Shown in pieces: positions 55,841 through 64,000 of a DNA stretch of 64,000 bases (positions within the stretch are counted from its first letter, which is position 1; the number at the start of each line of letters is the position of its first letter). The notes under the pieces are model-generated. The model was not told where the DNA came from. It made no database searches and worked only from the letters and a program-made list of their open reading frames with translations. A program made the translations under genes and the position numbers. This stretch comes from Mycobacterium sp. 050128 (GTDB lineage Bacteria > Actinomycetota > Actinomycetes > Mycobacteriales > Mycobacteriaceae): NCBI RefSeq assembly GCF_036409155.1, contig NZ_JAZGLW010000001.1, positions 992,001-1,056,000 of the forward strand, written 5' to 3'.

Positions 55841-56974
55841 TTGACGCCTAACAGCGCCAGCGCAGGGGTTGTCCGCGAGTTCGTCGGCCTTCCGTCGCCT
55901 ACCGCCGGGCGCGCCGGCGCGGGCGGACACCCCTGCCAGGGGCTGTACCACCGCGGCGTAGGACGCAAGCCGAAGGTGGCCATGATCGCCGCGCATTACC
56001 AGATCGACTTCTCCGAGCACTATCTCGCCGATTACATGGCGATTCGGGGCATCGGATTTCTCGGCTGGAACACCAGGTTCCGTGGCTTCGAAAGCAACTT
56101 CCTGCTCGACCACGCGCTGGTCGACATCGGCGTGGGCGTGCGCTGGCTACGCGAGGTTCAGGGCGTGGATACCGTTGTCCTGCTGGGCAATTCGGGAGGC
56201 GGATCGTTGATGTCCGCATACCAATCGCAAGCCGTCGAGCCGAATGTGACCCCGCTGCCGGGCATGCGGCCGGCCAGCGGGCTGACGGAGTTGCTGCCCG
56301 CCGACGGCTATGTCGCCACCGCGGCGCATCCCGGACGCCCGGAGGTGCTGACCGCCTGGATGGATGCCGCCGTCGTCGACGAAAACGACCCCGTCGCCAC
56401 CGATGCAGACCTCGACCTGTTCAACGATGTCAACGGCCCGCCGTACCCGCCGGAATTCATCGCTCGCTACCGCTCGGCGCAGCTCGCGCGGAACCACGCC
56501 ATCACCGACTGGGCCGAGATGGAGCTTAAACGTGTTCGTGCAGCCGGCTTTTCGGATAGACCGTTCTCGGTGATGCGAACCTGGGCCGATCCCCGCATGG
56601 TCGATCCCAACATCGAGCCCACCAAGCGTTCGCCCAACCTGTGCTACGCGGGCGTGCCGGCTAAGGCCAACCGGTCGGCCCAAGGCATCGCCGCGTCTTG
56701 CACGCTGCGTAACTGGTTGGGCATGTGGAGCCTGCGGGTGGCGCAAACCCGGGCCGAGCCGCACCTGGGCCGCGTCGCCTGCCCGGCCTTGGTGATCAAC
56801 GCCGAGGCAGACACCGGCGTGTTTCCCTCTGACGCGCAACGCATCTACGACGCGCTCGCGAGCACTGACAAACTTCAGGTCTCGATCGACAGCGACCACT
56901 ACTTCACCACCCCGGGCGCGCGTAGCGAGCAGGCGGATACCATCGCCAGGTGGATCAGCAAGCGGTGGCGCTGA
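55841..56974 (+). CDS. alpha/beta hydrolase-like protein (Rv0272c-like)
   Basis: A 377-residue protein with an alpha/beta-hydrolase core. TVVLLGNSGGGSLMSAYQSQ has GNSGGG as nucleophile elbow. The likely acid is in VINAEADTGVFPS and the His in DSDHYFTTPG. Long inserts between (residues 130-300) make it larger than simple esterases. The start TTG 55841 lies one base after the TetR stop with GGAAGG eight bases upstream. It overlaps the next gene by 25 bases if that starts at GTG 56950. Function unknown, probably hydrolysis within the same pathway as fadE6. Confidence 0.85.
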   Translation: MTPNSASAGVVREFVGLPSPTAGRAGAGGHPCQGLYHRGVGRKPKVAMIAAHYQIDFSEHYLADYMAIRGIGFLGWNTRFRGFESNFLLDHALVDIGVGVRWLREVQGVDTVVLLGNSGGGSLMSAYQSQAVEPNVTPLPGMRPASGLTELLPADGYVATAAHPGRPEVLTAWMDAAVVDENDPVATDADLDLFNDVNGPPYPPEFIARYRSAQLARNHAITDWAEMELKRVRAAGFSDRPFSVMRTWADPRMVDPNIEPTKRSPNLCYAGVPAKANRSAQGIAASCTLRNWLGMWSLRVAQTRAEPHLGRVACPALVINAEADTGVFPSDAQRIYDALASTDKLQVSIDSDHYFTTPGARSEQADTIARWISKRWR

Positions 56975-57933
56975 GAGTTCTCGCCCACTTCGTTCCCGGT
57001 GACAAAGTCCTCGATTTCCTTGCAGCCGAAGCAGATTGGCTCGACATTCGCTGGTGCGCCGCCGACGACGACGCCTGCTTCTACCGCGAGCTGCCCGAAG
57101 CCGAAGTTATTTGGCATGTACTACGGCCGTTGTCAGGCGAAGACCTGAAACGCGGGGAGAAGCTGCGGTTGGTGCACAAGCTCGGTGCCGGGGTGAACAC
57201 CGTCGACGTGGCGACCGCGACCGACCGCCGCATCGCGGTCGCCAACATGCCCGGTGCCAATGCGCCGTCGGTGGCCGAGGGAACCGTGCTGTTGATGCTG
57301 GCCGCCCTGCGCAGGCTGCCGGAGCTGGACCGCGCCACCCGGCAGGGGCGTGGCTGGCCGCTCGATCCCGACCTGGGCGAGACAGTCCGCGACATCGGCG
57401 GCTGCACAGTCGGCCTGGTGGGTTACGGCAATATCGCCAAGCGCGTCGCCGCCGTCGTCGGCGCCATGGGCGCCACCGTCGTGCACACCAGCACGCGCGA
57501 CGACGGCCGGCCCGGCTGGCGGCCGCTGCCCGAGCTGCTGGCCGGCAGCGACATCGTCTCGCTGCACCTGCCTTTGACGGCCGATACCCATCATCTGCTC
57601 AATCGGGATGCGATCGCCCTGATGAAGCCGAGTGCGGTGCTGGTCAACACGTCGCGGGGGGCCATCGTCGACGAGGACGCGCTGGCCGGCGCGCTGCGCG
57701 ACGGACGGCTGGCGGCCGCGGGCCTCGACGTTTTCGAGGCGGAGCCGGCCGCGCCCGACAATCCGCTGTTCGGTCTGGACAACGTCGTGCTGACACCGCA
57801 CGTCACCTGGTACACCGTCGACACGATGCGGCGCTATCTGGTCGAGGCCGTCGCCAACTGCCGCCGGCTGCGCGACGGCGAGCCGCTGGCCAACCTGGTA
57901 ACCCCAGTAGTCAACCAACCCACCGGTTATTAG
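56950..57933 (+). CDS. D-2-hydroxyacid dehydrogenase, NAD-dependent
   Basis: A 327-residue dehydrogenase of the phosphoglycerate/D-lactate family. The NAD motif is VGLVGYGNIAKRVA, with GYGNIA at 158-163. The catalytic triad residues are Arg236 (NTSRGAIVDE), Glu265 (DVFEAEP) and His284 (LTPHVTW). The start is GTG 56950 or GTG 56965; both overlap or abut the hydrolase stop. It sits in a likely operon with the hydrolase and fadE6. I do not recall an equivalent between Rv0272c and fadE6 in M. tuberculosis. Confidence 0.9.
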   Translation: MDQQAVALRVLAHFVPGDKVLDFLAAEADWLDIRWCAADDDACFYRELPEAEVIWHVLRPLSGEDLKRGEKLRLVHKLGAGVNTVDVATATDRRIAVANMPGANAPSVAEGTVLLMLAALRRLPELDRATRQGRGWPLDPDLGETVRDIGGCTVGLVGYGNIAKRVAAVVGAMGATVVHTSTRDDGRPGWRPLPELLAGSDIVSLHLPLTADTHHLLNRDAIALMKPSAVLVNTSRGAIVDEDALAGALRDGRLAAAGLDVFEAEPAAPDNPLFGLDNVVLTPHVTWYTVDTMRRYLVEAVANCRRLRDGEPLANLVTPVVNQPTGY

Positions 57934-57984
57934 ATTGAAGAGTGCTTGGCCGAAACGAACCCCGAGCGCATGGGAAGGCGACCA

Positions 57985-60183
57985 ATGCCGATCGCAATAA
58001 TTTCCGAGCATCAAGATCTGGCCGACTCGGTGCGGTCCCTGGTGGCGCGCGTCGCGCCGTCGGAGGTGTTGCACGCGGCCATGGAGACTCCGGTCGAGAA
58101 TCCGCCGCCGTACTGGCAGGCGGCCGCCGAGCAAGGCCTGCAGGGTGTTCATCTCTCCGAGGCGGTCGGCGGGCAGGGCTTCGGCCTGCTCGAGCTGGCC
58201 ATCGTGCTGGCCGAGTTCGGCTACGGCGCCGTGCCCGGGCCGTTCGTGCCGTCGGCGATCGCCAGTGCCCTGATCGCGTCGCACGACCCGGATGCCAAGG
58301 TGCTCGCCGAGCTGGCGTCGGGCGCGGCCATCGCCGCCTACGCGCTGGACTCCGGGCTGACCGCCACCCGCAAGGGCCCGGAGGACGAGGGCGTGCTGGT
58401 GATCCGCGGCGAGGTCCGCGCGGTGCCCGCCGCGGCGCAGGCGTCGGTGCTGGTGCTGCCAGTGGCGATCGACTCCGGCGACGAGTGGGTGGTGCTGCGC
58501 GCCGAGGAACTCGAGGTCGAGCCGGTGAAAAGCCTGGATCCGCTGCGGCCGATCGCCCATGTGACTGCCGACGCCGTCGAGGTCGGCGAGGATGCCCTGT
58601 TGAGCACCCTGACCAGGACGAACGCCCACGCGCTGATGTCGACGCTGCTGTCCGCCGAGGCGATCGGCGTGGCCCGCTGGGCGACCGACACGGCGGCGCA
58701 GTACGCCAAGATCCGGGAGCAGTTCGGCCGGCCGATCGGCCAGTTCCAGGCCATCAAGCACAAGTGCGCCGAGATGATCGCCGACACCGAGCGGGCCACC
58801 GCGGCGGTGTGGGATGCGGCACGCGCGATCGACGAAGGCTCGCCGGACGTGGAGTTCGCCGCCGCCGTGGCCGCGACGCTGGCACCCGCGGCCGCCCAGC
58901 GTTGCACGCAGGACTGCATTCAGGTGCACGGCGGCATCGGCTACACCTGGGAGCACGACACGAACGTGTACTACCGCCGTGCGCTGATGCTGGCCGCCTG
59001 CTTCGGTCGCAGTTCGGACTACCCGCAGAAGGTGGTCAACACCGCGACCACCACCGGGATGCGGCCGGTGGACATCGACCTGGATCCCGAGACCGAGAAG
59101 CTGCGTGAGGAGATCCGCGCGGAGGTCGCCGCGTTCAAGGCGATGGATCGGGAGCCGCGCACCGTGGCACTCGCCGAGGGCGGTTGGGTGTTGCCGTACC
59201 TGCCCAAGCCGTGGGGCCGGGCGTCCAGCCCGATCGAGCAGGTCATCATCGCCCAGGAGTTCACCACCGGGCGGGTGCGGCGACCGCAGGTCGGCATTGC
59301 CGCGTGGATCATCCCGTCGATCGTCGCGTTCGGAACCGAGGAGCAGAAGCAACGCTTCCTGCCGCCGACCTTCCGCGGCGAGATGGTCTGGTGCCAGCTG
59401 TTCTCCGAGCCGGGCGCCGGATCGGACCTGGCCGGGCTGAGCACGAAAGCGACCCGGGCCGACGGCGGCTGGCGCATCACCGGCCAGAAGATCTGGACCA
59501 CCGCCGCGCAGTACTCGCAATGGGGTGCGCTGCTGGCGAGAACCGAGCCCAGCGCTCCGAAACATAATGGCATCACCTACTTCCTGCTGGACATGCGCAG
59601 CGAAGGGGTGACGGTCAAGCCGTTGCGCGAGCTGACCGGGAACGCGATGTTCAACACCGTCTACATCGACGACGTGTTCGTTCCCGACGAGTGCGTGCTG
59701 GGCGAGGTCAACCGCGGCTGGGAGGTCAGCCGCAACACACTGACCGCCGAGCGGGTGTCGATCGGCAGCAGCGACGCGAATTTCCTGGCGACCCTGCCCC
59801 AGTTCGTCGAGTTCGTCCGCAATTACCGTTCTGAAGGCCAATTCGATCAGGTCGCCCAGCACCGGGCCGGGCAGTTGATCGCCGAAGGGCACGCGGCCAA
59901 GGTGCTGAACCTGCGCTCGACGCTGTTGACGCTGGCCGGCGGTGACGCGATGCCGTCCGCGGCGATCTCGAAGCTGTTGTCGATGCGCACCGGTCAGGGC
60001 TACGCCGAATTCGCGGTTTCCTCGTTCGGCACCGACGCCGCCATCGGCGACCCCGATGAGCTGGCGGGCAAGTGGGGCGAGTACCTGTTGGCCAGCCGGG
60101 CCACCACCATCTACGGCGGCACCTCGGAGGTGCAGCTCAACATCATCGCGGAGCGGCTGCTGGGCCTGCCGCGCGACCCGTAA
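57985..60183 (+). CDS. fadE6: acyl-CoA dehydrogenase, double-domain, FadE6
   Basis: A 732-residue FAD enzyme made of two fused acyl-CoA dehydrogenase domains (about 1-365 and 375-732), matching the length of FadE6. The first half includes RCTQDCIQVHGGIGYTWEHDTNVYYRRAL; the second includes WCQLFSEPGAGSDLAGLSTKATR, GQKIWTTAAQYS and YGGTSEVQLNIIAERLLGLPRD. ATG 57985 has GGAAGG seven bases upstream. It catalyses alpha-beta dehydrogenation of an acyl-CoA in beta-oxidation; substrate is unknown. Ends with two strong hairpins after the stop. Confidence 0.93.
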   Translation: MPIAIISEHQDLADSVRSLVARVAPSEVLHAAMETPVENPPPYWQAAAEQGLQGVHLSEAVGGQGFGLLELAIVLAEFGYGAVPGPFVPSAIASALIASHDPDAKVLAELASGAAIAAYALDSGLTATRKGPEDEGVLVIRGEVRAVPAAAQASVLVLPVAIDSGDEWVVLRAEELEVEPVKSLDPLRPIAHVTADAVEVGEDALLSTLTRTNAHALMSTLLSAEAIGVARWATDTAAQYAKIREQFGRPIGQFQAIKHKCAEMIADTERATAAVWDAARAIDEGSPDVEFAAAVAATLAPAAAQRCTQDCIQVHGGIGYTWEHDTNVYYRRALMLAACFGRSSDYPQKVVNTATTTGMRPVDIDLDPETEKLREEIRAEVAAFKAMDREPRTVALAEGGWVLPYLPKPWGRASSPIEQVIIAQEFTTGRVRRPQVGIAAWIIPSIVAFGTEEQKQRFLPPTFRGEMVWCQLFSEPGAGSDLAGLSTKATRADGGWRITGQKIWTTAAQYSQWGALLARTEPSAPKHNGITYFLLDMRSEGVTVKPLRELTGNAMFNTVYIDDVFVPDECVLGEVNRGWEVSRNTLTAERVSIGSSDANFLATLPQFVEFVRNYRSEGQFDQVAQHRAGQLIAEGHAAKVLNLRSTLLTLAGGDAMPSAAISKLLSMRTGQGYAEFAVSSFGTDAAIGDPDELAGKWGEYLLASRATTIYGGTSEVQLNIIAERLLGLPRDP

Positions 60184-60190
60184 AGAAAAT

Positions 60191-60226
60191 CCATGCCGAA
60201 CCGGGGCCGGTCCCGGTTCGGCATGG
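60191..60226. terminator. strong hairpin after fadE6
   Basis: CCATGCCGAACCGGG (60191-60205) and CCCGGTTCGGCATGG (60212-60226) form perfect 15-base arms with a six-base loop, starting seven bases after the stop codon. No T run follows, as is common in mycobacteria. Confidence 0.75.
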
Positions 60227-60244
60227 ACGTCTATTGATTGAGGG

Positions 60245-60277
60245 CCACGCCGGTCTGAGGTCGTCAGACCGGCGTGG
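60245..60277. terminator. second hairpin between fadE6 and the glycine-rich gene
   Basis: CCACGCCGGTCTGA (60245-60258) and TCAGACCGGCGTGG (60264-60277) are perfect 14-base arms around GGTCG. Placed between convergent genes, it can end transcripts from either side. Confidence 0.7.
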
Positions 60278-60353
60278 GTTCCCCCCTAGTTGCGGGTCGG
60301 CCCGCCTATGTATCTGGCAGGACGAGGCTGGCCGGCCCCGCGATCTTGGCGGC

Positions 60354-60752
60354 TCACCACCAGGGGCGCCACCAGTTGCCCCCACCCCAGCCAGGGTGTC
60401 CCCAACCATTACCCCAGCCGTGGCCCCAGCCACCGCCCCAGCCGCGGTCCCAGTCGCCGCCGCGACCCCAGCCGCCGCCGTGGCCCCAGCCGCCGCCGGG
60501 ACCCCAACCACCGTGTCCGCCGCCGGGACCCCAACCGTGGCCGCCGTGGCCGCCGCCGGGCCGCTCGGGAAGGATCCCGGGGCTGAGCGGGGCGCCACCG
60601 TGCGGGCCGCCGATGTCGAAAGTCGTGGCAGGGGCGGGCGCCGGTGCGGCCTGCGCCGCAGGCATCCCGCCGAATAGCATCGCGCCGGCCACCGCGCCGG
60701 CGCCGACAGCGCCCGCGGCCGCGCCGCGGATCGATCGCAGTGAGTTCCTCAT
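60354..60752 (-). CDS. secreted Gly/Trp/His-rich low-complexity protein
   Basis: A 132-residue protein starting at ATG 60752 with GGAAGGA upstream. MRNSLRSIRGAAAGAVGAGAVAGAMLFGGMPAAQA is a signal peptide with a cleavage site near AQA-AP. The mature part becomes a run of GGWG, GHGWG and GGWGHGG units and ends WWRPWW. Such repeats suggest an intrinsically disordered wall or surface protein, and His/Trp content could bind metal or sugars. No named domain. It appears inserted between fadE6 and fadD2, which are adjacent in H37Rv as I recall. Confidence 0.75.
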   Translation of the reverse strand: MRNSLRSIRGAAAGAVGAGAVAGAMLFGGMPAAQAAPAPAPATTFDIGGPHGGAPLSPGILPERPGGGHGGHGWGPGGGHGGWGPGGGWGHGGGWGRGGDWDRGWGGGWGHGWGNGWGHPGWGGGNWWRPWW

Positions 60753-61357
60753 CGTGAGCTCCTTCCGAGAACCCTGTCCCCCGACACCTCGAACGCTACG
60801 CATAAATTTCTTGGCAAACAATAGCAACGGCGCCAAATTGCACTGTGAATTCGGTAACAATTGAATTGCGCTACTGGCAATGCCATTGTGTAGTCGCAAG
60901 ACTGAAATCTGTATTTCAAATAATGCGTATTCGCGTTATTCAAGAAATGCGACGATACTGAGATCAGTAGCTCCTGAGATGGGATAAGTCCATCTAGAGG
61001 GCGGTATACTGATGTACTGACGTACGGATATACTCGACTGCGTAAATCATCATTTACTGCAGCCCAATGCGCTCAATTCGAATGTAATAGAGACTACCTA
61101 CCATGACGTATCAACGGCACATAGTAAACATCTGCGTGGTCATTCAGACCGCGTGATCGATTTCGACAGCTACTTTTTAAATTTCGCTGGTGAGGACCGG
61201 GCTCGCGACCCGGGCTGGCCGCGGCCCGACGACAGTACGCCCTAACACCCGACCTCGCGCGACACGACTTACGCTGGTGTCAGTGAGACAATCAGTAGGC
61301 AACGTGTACGGAAGCACTGATTTACTGATTGCACCCACGGGAGGGACGGTAGCCCCA
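60753..61357. other. AT-rich intergenic segment with TACTGA repeats
   Basis: This is 605 bases without a convincing gene. Its GC content is well below the rest of the window, especially 60800-61180. TACTGA occurs at least four times (near 60954, 61007, 61015 and 61323), and TACTGATTG at 61323-61331 mirrors CAATCAGTA at 61289-61297. It lies directly before a small partition-like gene. It could hold binding sites for that protein or be the scar of an insertion. Confidence 0.6.
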
Positions 61358-61741
61358 GTGAGCTTCAACCCCGGCCACAACGGGCCCGGCGCCGGAGGGT
61401 TCCGAGCGCAGATGTCGGCCGCGACACCCGCCGGAGACAGCGCACCAACTGAACGCCTCTCCGGGTTCCGGCAGCCGCGCCCCCAACGAATGGTCGCCGA
61501 TCCCGCTGAATCGCGGTCACGTTCCACCGGCGAAACCCCCCGCATCCAGCGGACGCGGCGCACCGTCGACCTCCCGGCAGCCACCCATCGAGCACTCGAC
61601 ATCTGGCAGCGAGACGCCGCCGATCAATTGGGCGTCGCCCGGGTCACCGGCCAGGAGGTGCTCACCGCGCTGATCGACCAGCTGCTGGCCGATCCCAAAC
61701 TCGCGGCCCAGATCGTCCGAGCCATCCAAGACCGGCGTTAG
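61358..61741 (+). CDS. small plasmid-partition-like DNA-binding protein
   Basis: A 127-residue basic protein. The first 60 residues are polar and disordered. The C-terminal part, RRTVDLPAATHRALDIWQRDAADQLGVARVTGQEVLTALIDQLLADPKLAAQIVRAIQ, resembles ribbon-helix-helix-type proteins found with ParA/ParB genes on actinobacterial plasmids. GTG 61358 is chosen with GGGAGGG upstream; GTG 61279 in the same frame is possible. It is alone here, with no ParA gene in the window. It is convergent with fadD2. Confidence 0.65.
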   Translation: MSFNPGHNGPGAGGFRAQMSAATPAGDSAPTERLSGFRQPRPQRMVADPAESRSRSTGETPRIQRTRRTVDLPAATHRALDIWQRDAADQLGVARVTGQEVLTALIDQLLADPKLAAQIVRAIQDRR

Positions 61742-61761
61742 CCGGTCCCGCCACCGCGCCG

Positions 61762-63441
61762 CTAGTCGACCTGCATTTCGCGCAGTTCCCGCTTGAGAAT
61801 CTTGCCGGTCGGGTTGCGCGGCAATTCCTCGAGGAAGATCACCTCGCGCGGCACCTTGTAGCGGGCCAGGTGATCGCGCACGTATCCCTTGATGGTGTCC
61901 TCGTCGACGTCGGCGCCTTCCTTCTTCACGACGAACGCGCGCAGCCGGTGGCCCCACTCCTTGTCCTCGACACCGATCGCGGTGGCCTCCACCACGGCTT
62001 CGTGTCCGCTGATCAGGTCCTCGACCTCGGCGGGGAACACGTTCTCGCCGCCGGAGACGATCATCTCGTCGTCGCGGCCGCTGACATACAGCAGGCCGTG
62101 TTCGTCGAAGTAGCCGACGTCGCCCGACGACATCAGGCCGTCGATGATCTGCTTGTGCCCGCCGCCCGTGTAGCCCTCGAACGGGAAGGCATTGCCGACG
62201 AAGATGCGTCCCACGTCGCCCTGGGGCACCTCGTTGCCGTTGTCGTCGAGGATCTTGACCTTCACACCCTTGACGACCGGGCCGACCGTCGAGGCGTTGC
62301 GTTCCAGGTCCTCGGGCCGGGCGATCGTCGCGAACGCGATCTCGGTCGAGCCGTACATGTTGTAGACGACCGGACCGATGTCTTTCAGGGCGCGGTTGGC
62401 CAACTCGGCGCCCAGCTGAGATCCGGACACGAAGATGATCTTCAGGCTGGACAAGTCGGGCTTGGAGTCCATCTTCTCCAGCGTGTCGAGGATGCGCGAC
62501 AGCATCACCGGCACCACGACCATGGCCGTGACCTTGTGCTTCTCGATGTCTTCCAGCACCAGCGGTGGTTTGAATTTGCGCCGCAACACCAGCGTCGAGC
62601 CGAGGAACATCGCGATGGTGGCGTGCAGGTAGCCGAGCGCGTGGAACATCGGCGCCGGCAGCGAGGTGACCTCGTTGGCCTTGAACGGAACGTGCGACAG
62701 GATGCCCCCGACGGGGGCCAGGGTGGGCGGGGTACTGCGGTTGGCGCCCTTGGGTGTCCCGGTCGTGCCGCTGGTCAGGATGATGATCGACGCGTGTTTG
62801 CCGGCCTTGGGCGCGGGCTCGGAGCTGCTGCGCTTGATCAGGTCGGCGAGCGTCTCGTCGGTGCTGCCCGAGTCCTCGTCGCTGTCCGGATTAGTGCCCA
62901 GCGCGCGCAGCTTGCCGAGTTCGGGCTCAGCCTTGCTGACGGCGTTGGTGTATTCGTCGTCGTAGATGATGACCTTGGCGCCTTCGCGCTCGGAGACCTC
63001 TTTGATCTGCGGTCCGGAGAATTCGCTGTTGAGCAGGATGATGCGAGCACCGACGCGGGCCGCGCCGTAGTTGGCGATGACGAACCAGCGGTGGTTGCGG
63101 GCCAGGATGGCGACGCCGTCGCCGCCCTTGACGCCCTTTTCGATCAGGCCGTTGGCCACGGCGTGGGCGGCCTCGTCGAGCTCGCGGTAGCTGAACTCGC
63201 CGTCCTCGTCGATCAGCGCCGCGCGGTCGGGAGTCCGTCTGGCGTTAAGCGAGGGCAGCATGCCGAACTCGCCCCACTTCGCGATGTCGGTTGCCATGGC
63301 GGCGGTCTTCAGCGGCGACTCCAGCTTGAATGCGCCCGCCTCGAAGATCTTCCGCACGTAATGCAGCTCCGCCGAACCGCGTTCGACATACTGCTGGACC
63401 TTGGATACGGCGTGCCCGGGCAGGCCAGGAAGGTTAGGCAT
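61762..63441 (-). CDS. fadD2: acyl-CoA synthetase FadD2
   Basis: A 559-residue AMP-forming acyl-CoA ligase. The P-loop TSGTTGTPKG is at 223-232, YGSTEIAFA is the adenine motif, GDVGYFDEHGLLYVSGRDDEMIVSGG is the hinge region, and the catalytic C-terminal Lys547 is in NPTGKILKREL. It activates a fatty acid to acyl-CoA through acyl-AMP. Start ATG 63441 (MPNLPGLPGHAVSK) follows the family N-terminus; the open frame reaches 63570 over the divergent LigD-like gene and is rejected. In H37Rv fadD2 neighbours fadE6. Confidence 0.93.
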   Translation of the reverse strand: MPNLPGLPGHAVSKVQQYVERGSAELHYVRKIFEAGAFKLESPLKTAAMATDIAKWGEFGMLPSLNARRTPDRAALIDEDGEFSYRELDEAAHAVANGLIEKGVKGGDGVAILARNHRWFVIANYGAARVGARIILLNSEFSGPQIKEVSEREGAKVIIYDDEYTNAVSKAEPELGKLRALGTNPDSDEDSGSTDETLADLIKRSSSEPAPKAGKHASIIILTSGTTGTPKGANRSTPPTLAPVGGILSHVPFKANEVTSLPAPMFHALGYLHATIAMFLGSTLVLRRKFKPPLVLEDIEKHKVTAMVVVPVMLSRILDTLEKMDSKPDLSSLKIIFVSGSQLGAELANRALKDIGPVVYNMYGSTEIAFATIARPEDLERNASTVGPVVKGVKVKILDDNGNEVPQGDVGRIFVGNAFPFEGYTGGGHKQIIDGLMSSGDVGYFDEHGLLYVSGRDDEMIVSGGENVFPAEVEDLISGHEAVVEATAIGVEDKEWGHRLRAFVVKKEGADVDEDTIKGYVRDHLARYKVPREVIFLEELPRNPTGKILKRELREMQVD

Positions 63442-63499
63442 AACCTCACCATATGTGACGCGGGTCGCAACGCGGCCAGAAAATTTTCTCGGAATTACG

Positions 63500-64000
63500 A
63501 TGAACGTCATGGCCGGTCCGGTGTCATTGGAGGTTGCCGGGCACCACGTCACGGTCACCCACCCGGACAAGGTCGTCTTCGAAGCCCATGGTGAGACCGG
63601 GCCTTACACCAAGCTCGACCTGGTCCGCTATTACCTTTCGGTGGCCGACGCAGCGTTGCGGGGTGTGGCCGGGCGCCCGATGATCCTCAAGCGCTTCGTC
63701 AAGGGAATCGCGCACGAGGCGGTGTTCCAGAAGCGTGCGCCGACGAAGCGGCCGGACTGGGTCGACGTCGCCGAGCTCCACTACGCGCGGGGCACGTCGG
63801 CCGCCGAGGCCGTCATCCACGACGCCGCCGGGCTGGCGTGGGCGATCAACCTGGGCTGTGTGGACCTCAACCCGCATCCGGTGCTCGCCACCGACCTCGA
63901 CCACCCCGACGAGCTGCGCGTCGACCTGGACCCGATGCCCGGGGTCGACTGGCGGGGCATTGTCGACGTGGCCCTGGTGGCCCGCGAGGTGCTGGAGGAC
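63500..64000 (+). CDS. LigD-type polymerase/primase domain protein, 5' part (Rv0269c-like)
   Basis: The open frame from ATG 63500 (or 63509) runs to the window edge, giving 167 residues without a stop. VTVTHPDKVVFEAHGETGPYTKLDLVRYYLSVADAAL and GRPMILKRFVKGI match the start of LigD polymerase domains. The metal-binding pair is in RVDLDP, with Asp142 and Asp144. Such stand-alone archaeo-eukaryotic-primase-type proteins extend DNA or RNA and are linked to end joining. The rest lies outside the window. It is divergent from fadD2. Confidence 0.88.
   Translation, partial: MNVMAGPVSLEVAGHHVTVTHPDKVVFEAHGETGPYTKLDLVRYYLSVADAALRGVAGRPMILKRFVKGIAHEAVFQKRAPTKRPDWVDVAELHYARGTSAAEAVIHDAAGLAWAINLGCVDLNPHPVLATDLDHPDELRVDLDPMPGVDWRGIVDVALVAREVLED

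Noticed and set aside
57133..59892. 919-codon minus-strand frame opposite the dehydrogenase and fadE6
   Set aside because: It is a high-GC antisense shadow. The plus strand has complete catalytic motifs in both genes.
1..64000. tRNA, rRNA, insertion sequences and CRISPR arrays
   Set aside because: I looked for them on both strands and saw no convincing candidate; short tRNAs could still be missed by eye.

Overview
The window looks like a chromosomal segment of a Mycobacterium, probably a slow-growing non-tuberculous species. The evidence is high GC, a complete ESX-3 type VII secretion locus, four PPE proteins with the mycobacterial PPW-type C-terminus, and gene order that follows M. tuberculosis Rv0269c to Rv0315 read in reverse. 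Rv names below are assignments from remembered family and synteny, not from a search.

Layout. Positions 1-13.6 kb are accessory or housekeeping genes: the start of one MFS/cyclic-nucleotide transporter and a full paralogue of it, an alpha/beta hydrolase, a PAP2/diacylglycerol-kinase gene broken by a one-base shift, a GAP-family membrane protein, guanine deaminase, a GT-C glycosyltransferase, a GH16 glucanase, and a MarR regulator divergent from a glycine-rich gene across a promoter-embedded palindrome. Positions 13.6-26.5 kb match the Rv0314c-Rv0306 block: DUF3060 protein, a cyclase/AAA ATPase, an Hsp70-like proline-rich protein, a TetR regulator, an L,D-transpeptidase-like protein, PAP2 and BluB-like genes. 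Positions 26.7-30.2 kb hold a sulfatase, trans-aconitate methyltransferase and a lipase-like hydrolase.

The core is ESX-3 on the minus strand (44.9 to 30.2 kb): eccA3-eccB3-eccC3-PE5-PPE4-esxG-esxH-espG3-eccD3-mycP3-eccE3. Several junctions are ATGA overlaps. ESX-3 is known for iron/siderophore and zinc homeostasis. The region before eccA3 carries an IdeR-like box and a Zur-like box. Upstream (45.5-52.1 kb) are three more PPE-PPW genes, two with near-identical 5' halves and Zur-like boxes, one with a histidine-rich insert. A small histidine-rich repeat protein lies between them on the opposite strand. MycP3 has Arg in place of the catalytic His.

Positions 52.3-64 kb carry a DUF2236 oxygenase-like protein, two TetR regulators (one beside a perfect 30-bp palindrome), a glyoxalase-fold protein, a hydrolase, a 2-hydroxyacid dehydrogenase, fadE6, fadD2 and a partial LigD-type polymerase. 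Between fadE6 and fadD2 sits an AT-rich segment with a small plasmid-partition-like DNA-binding protein, absent from the corresponding H37Rv junction as I remember it.
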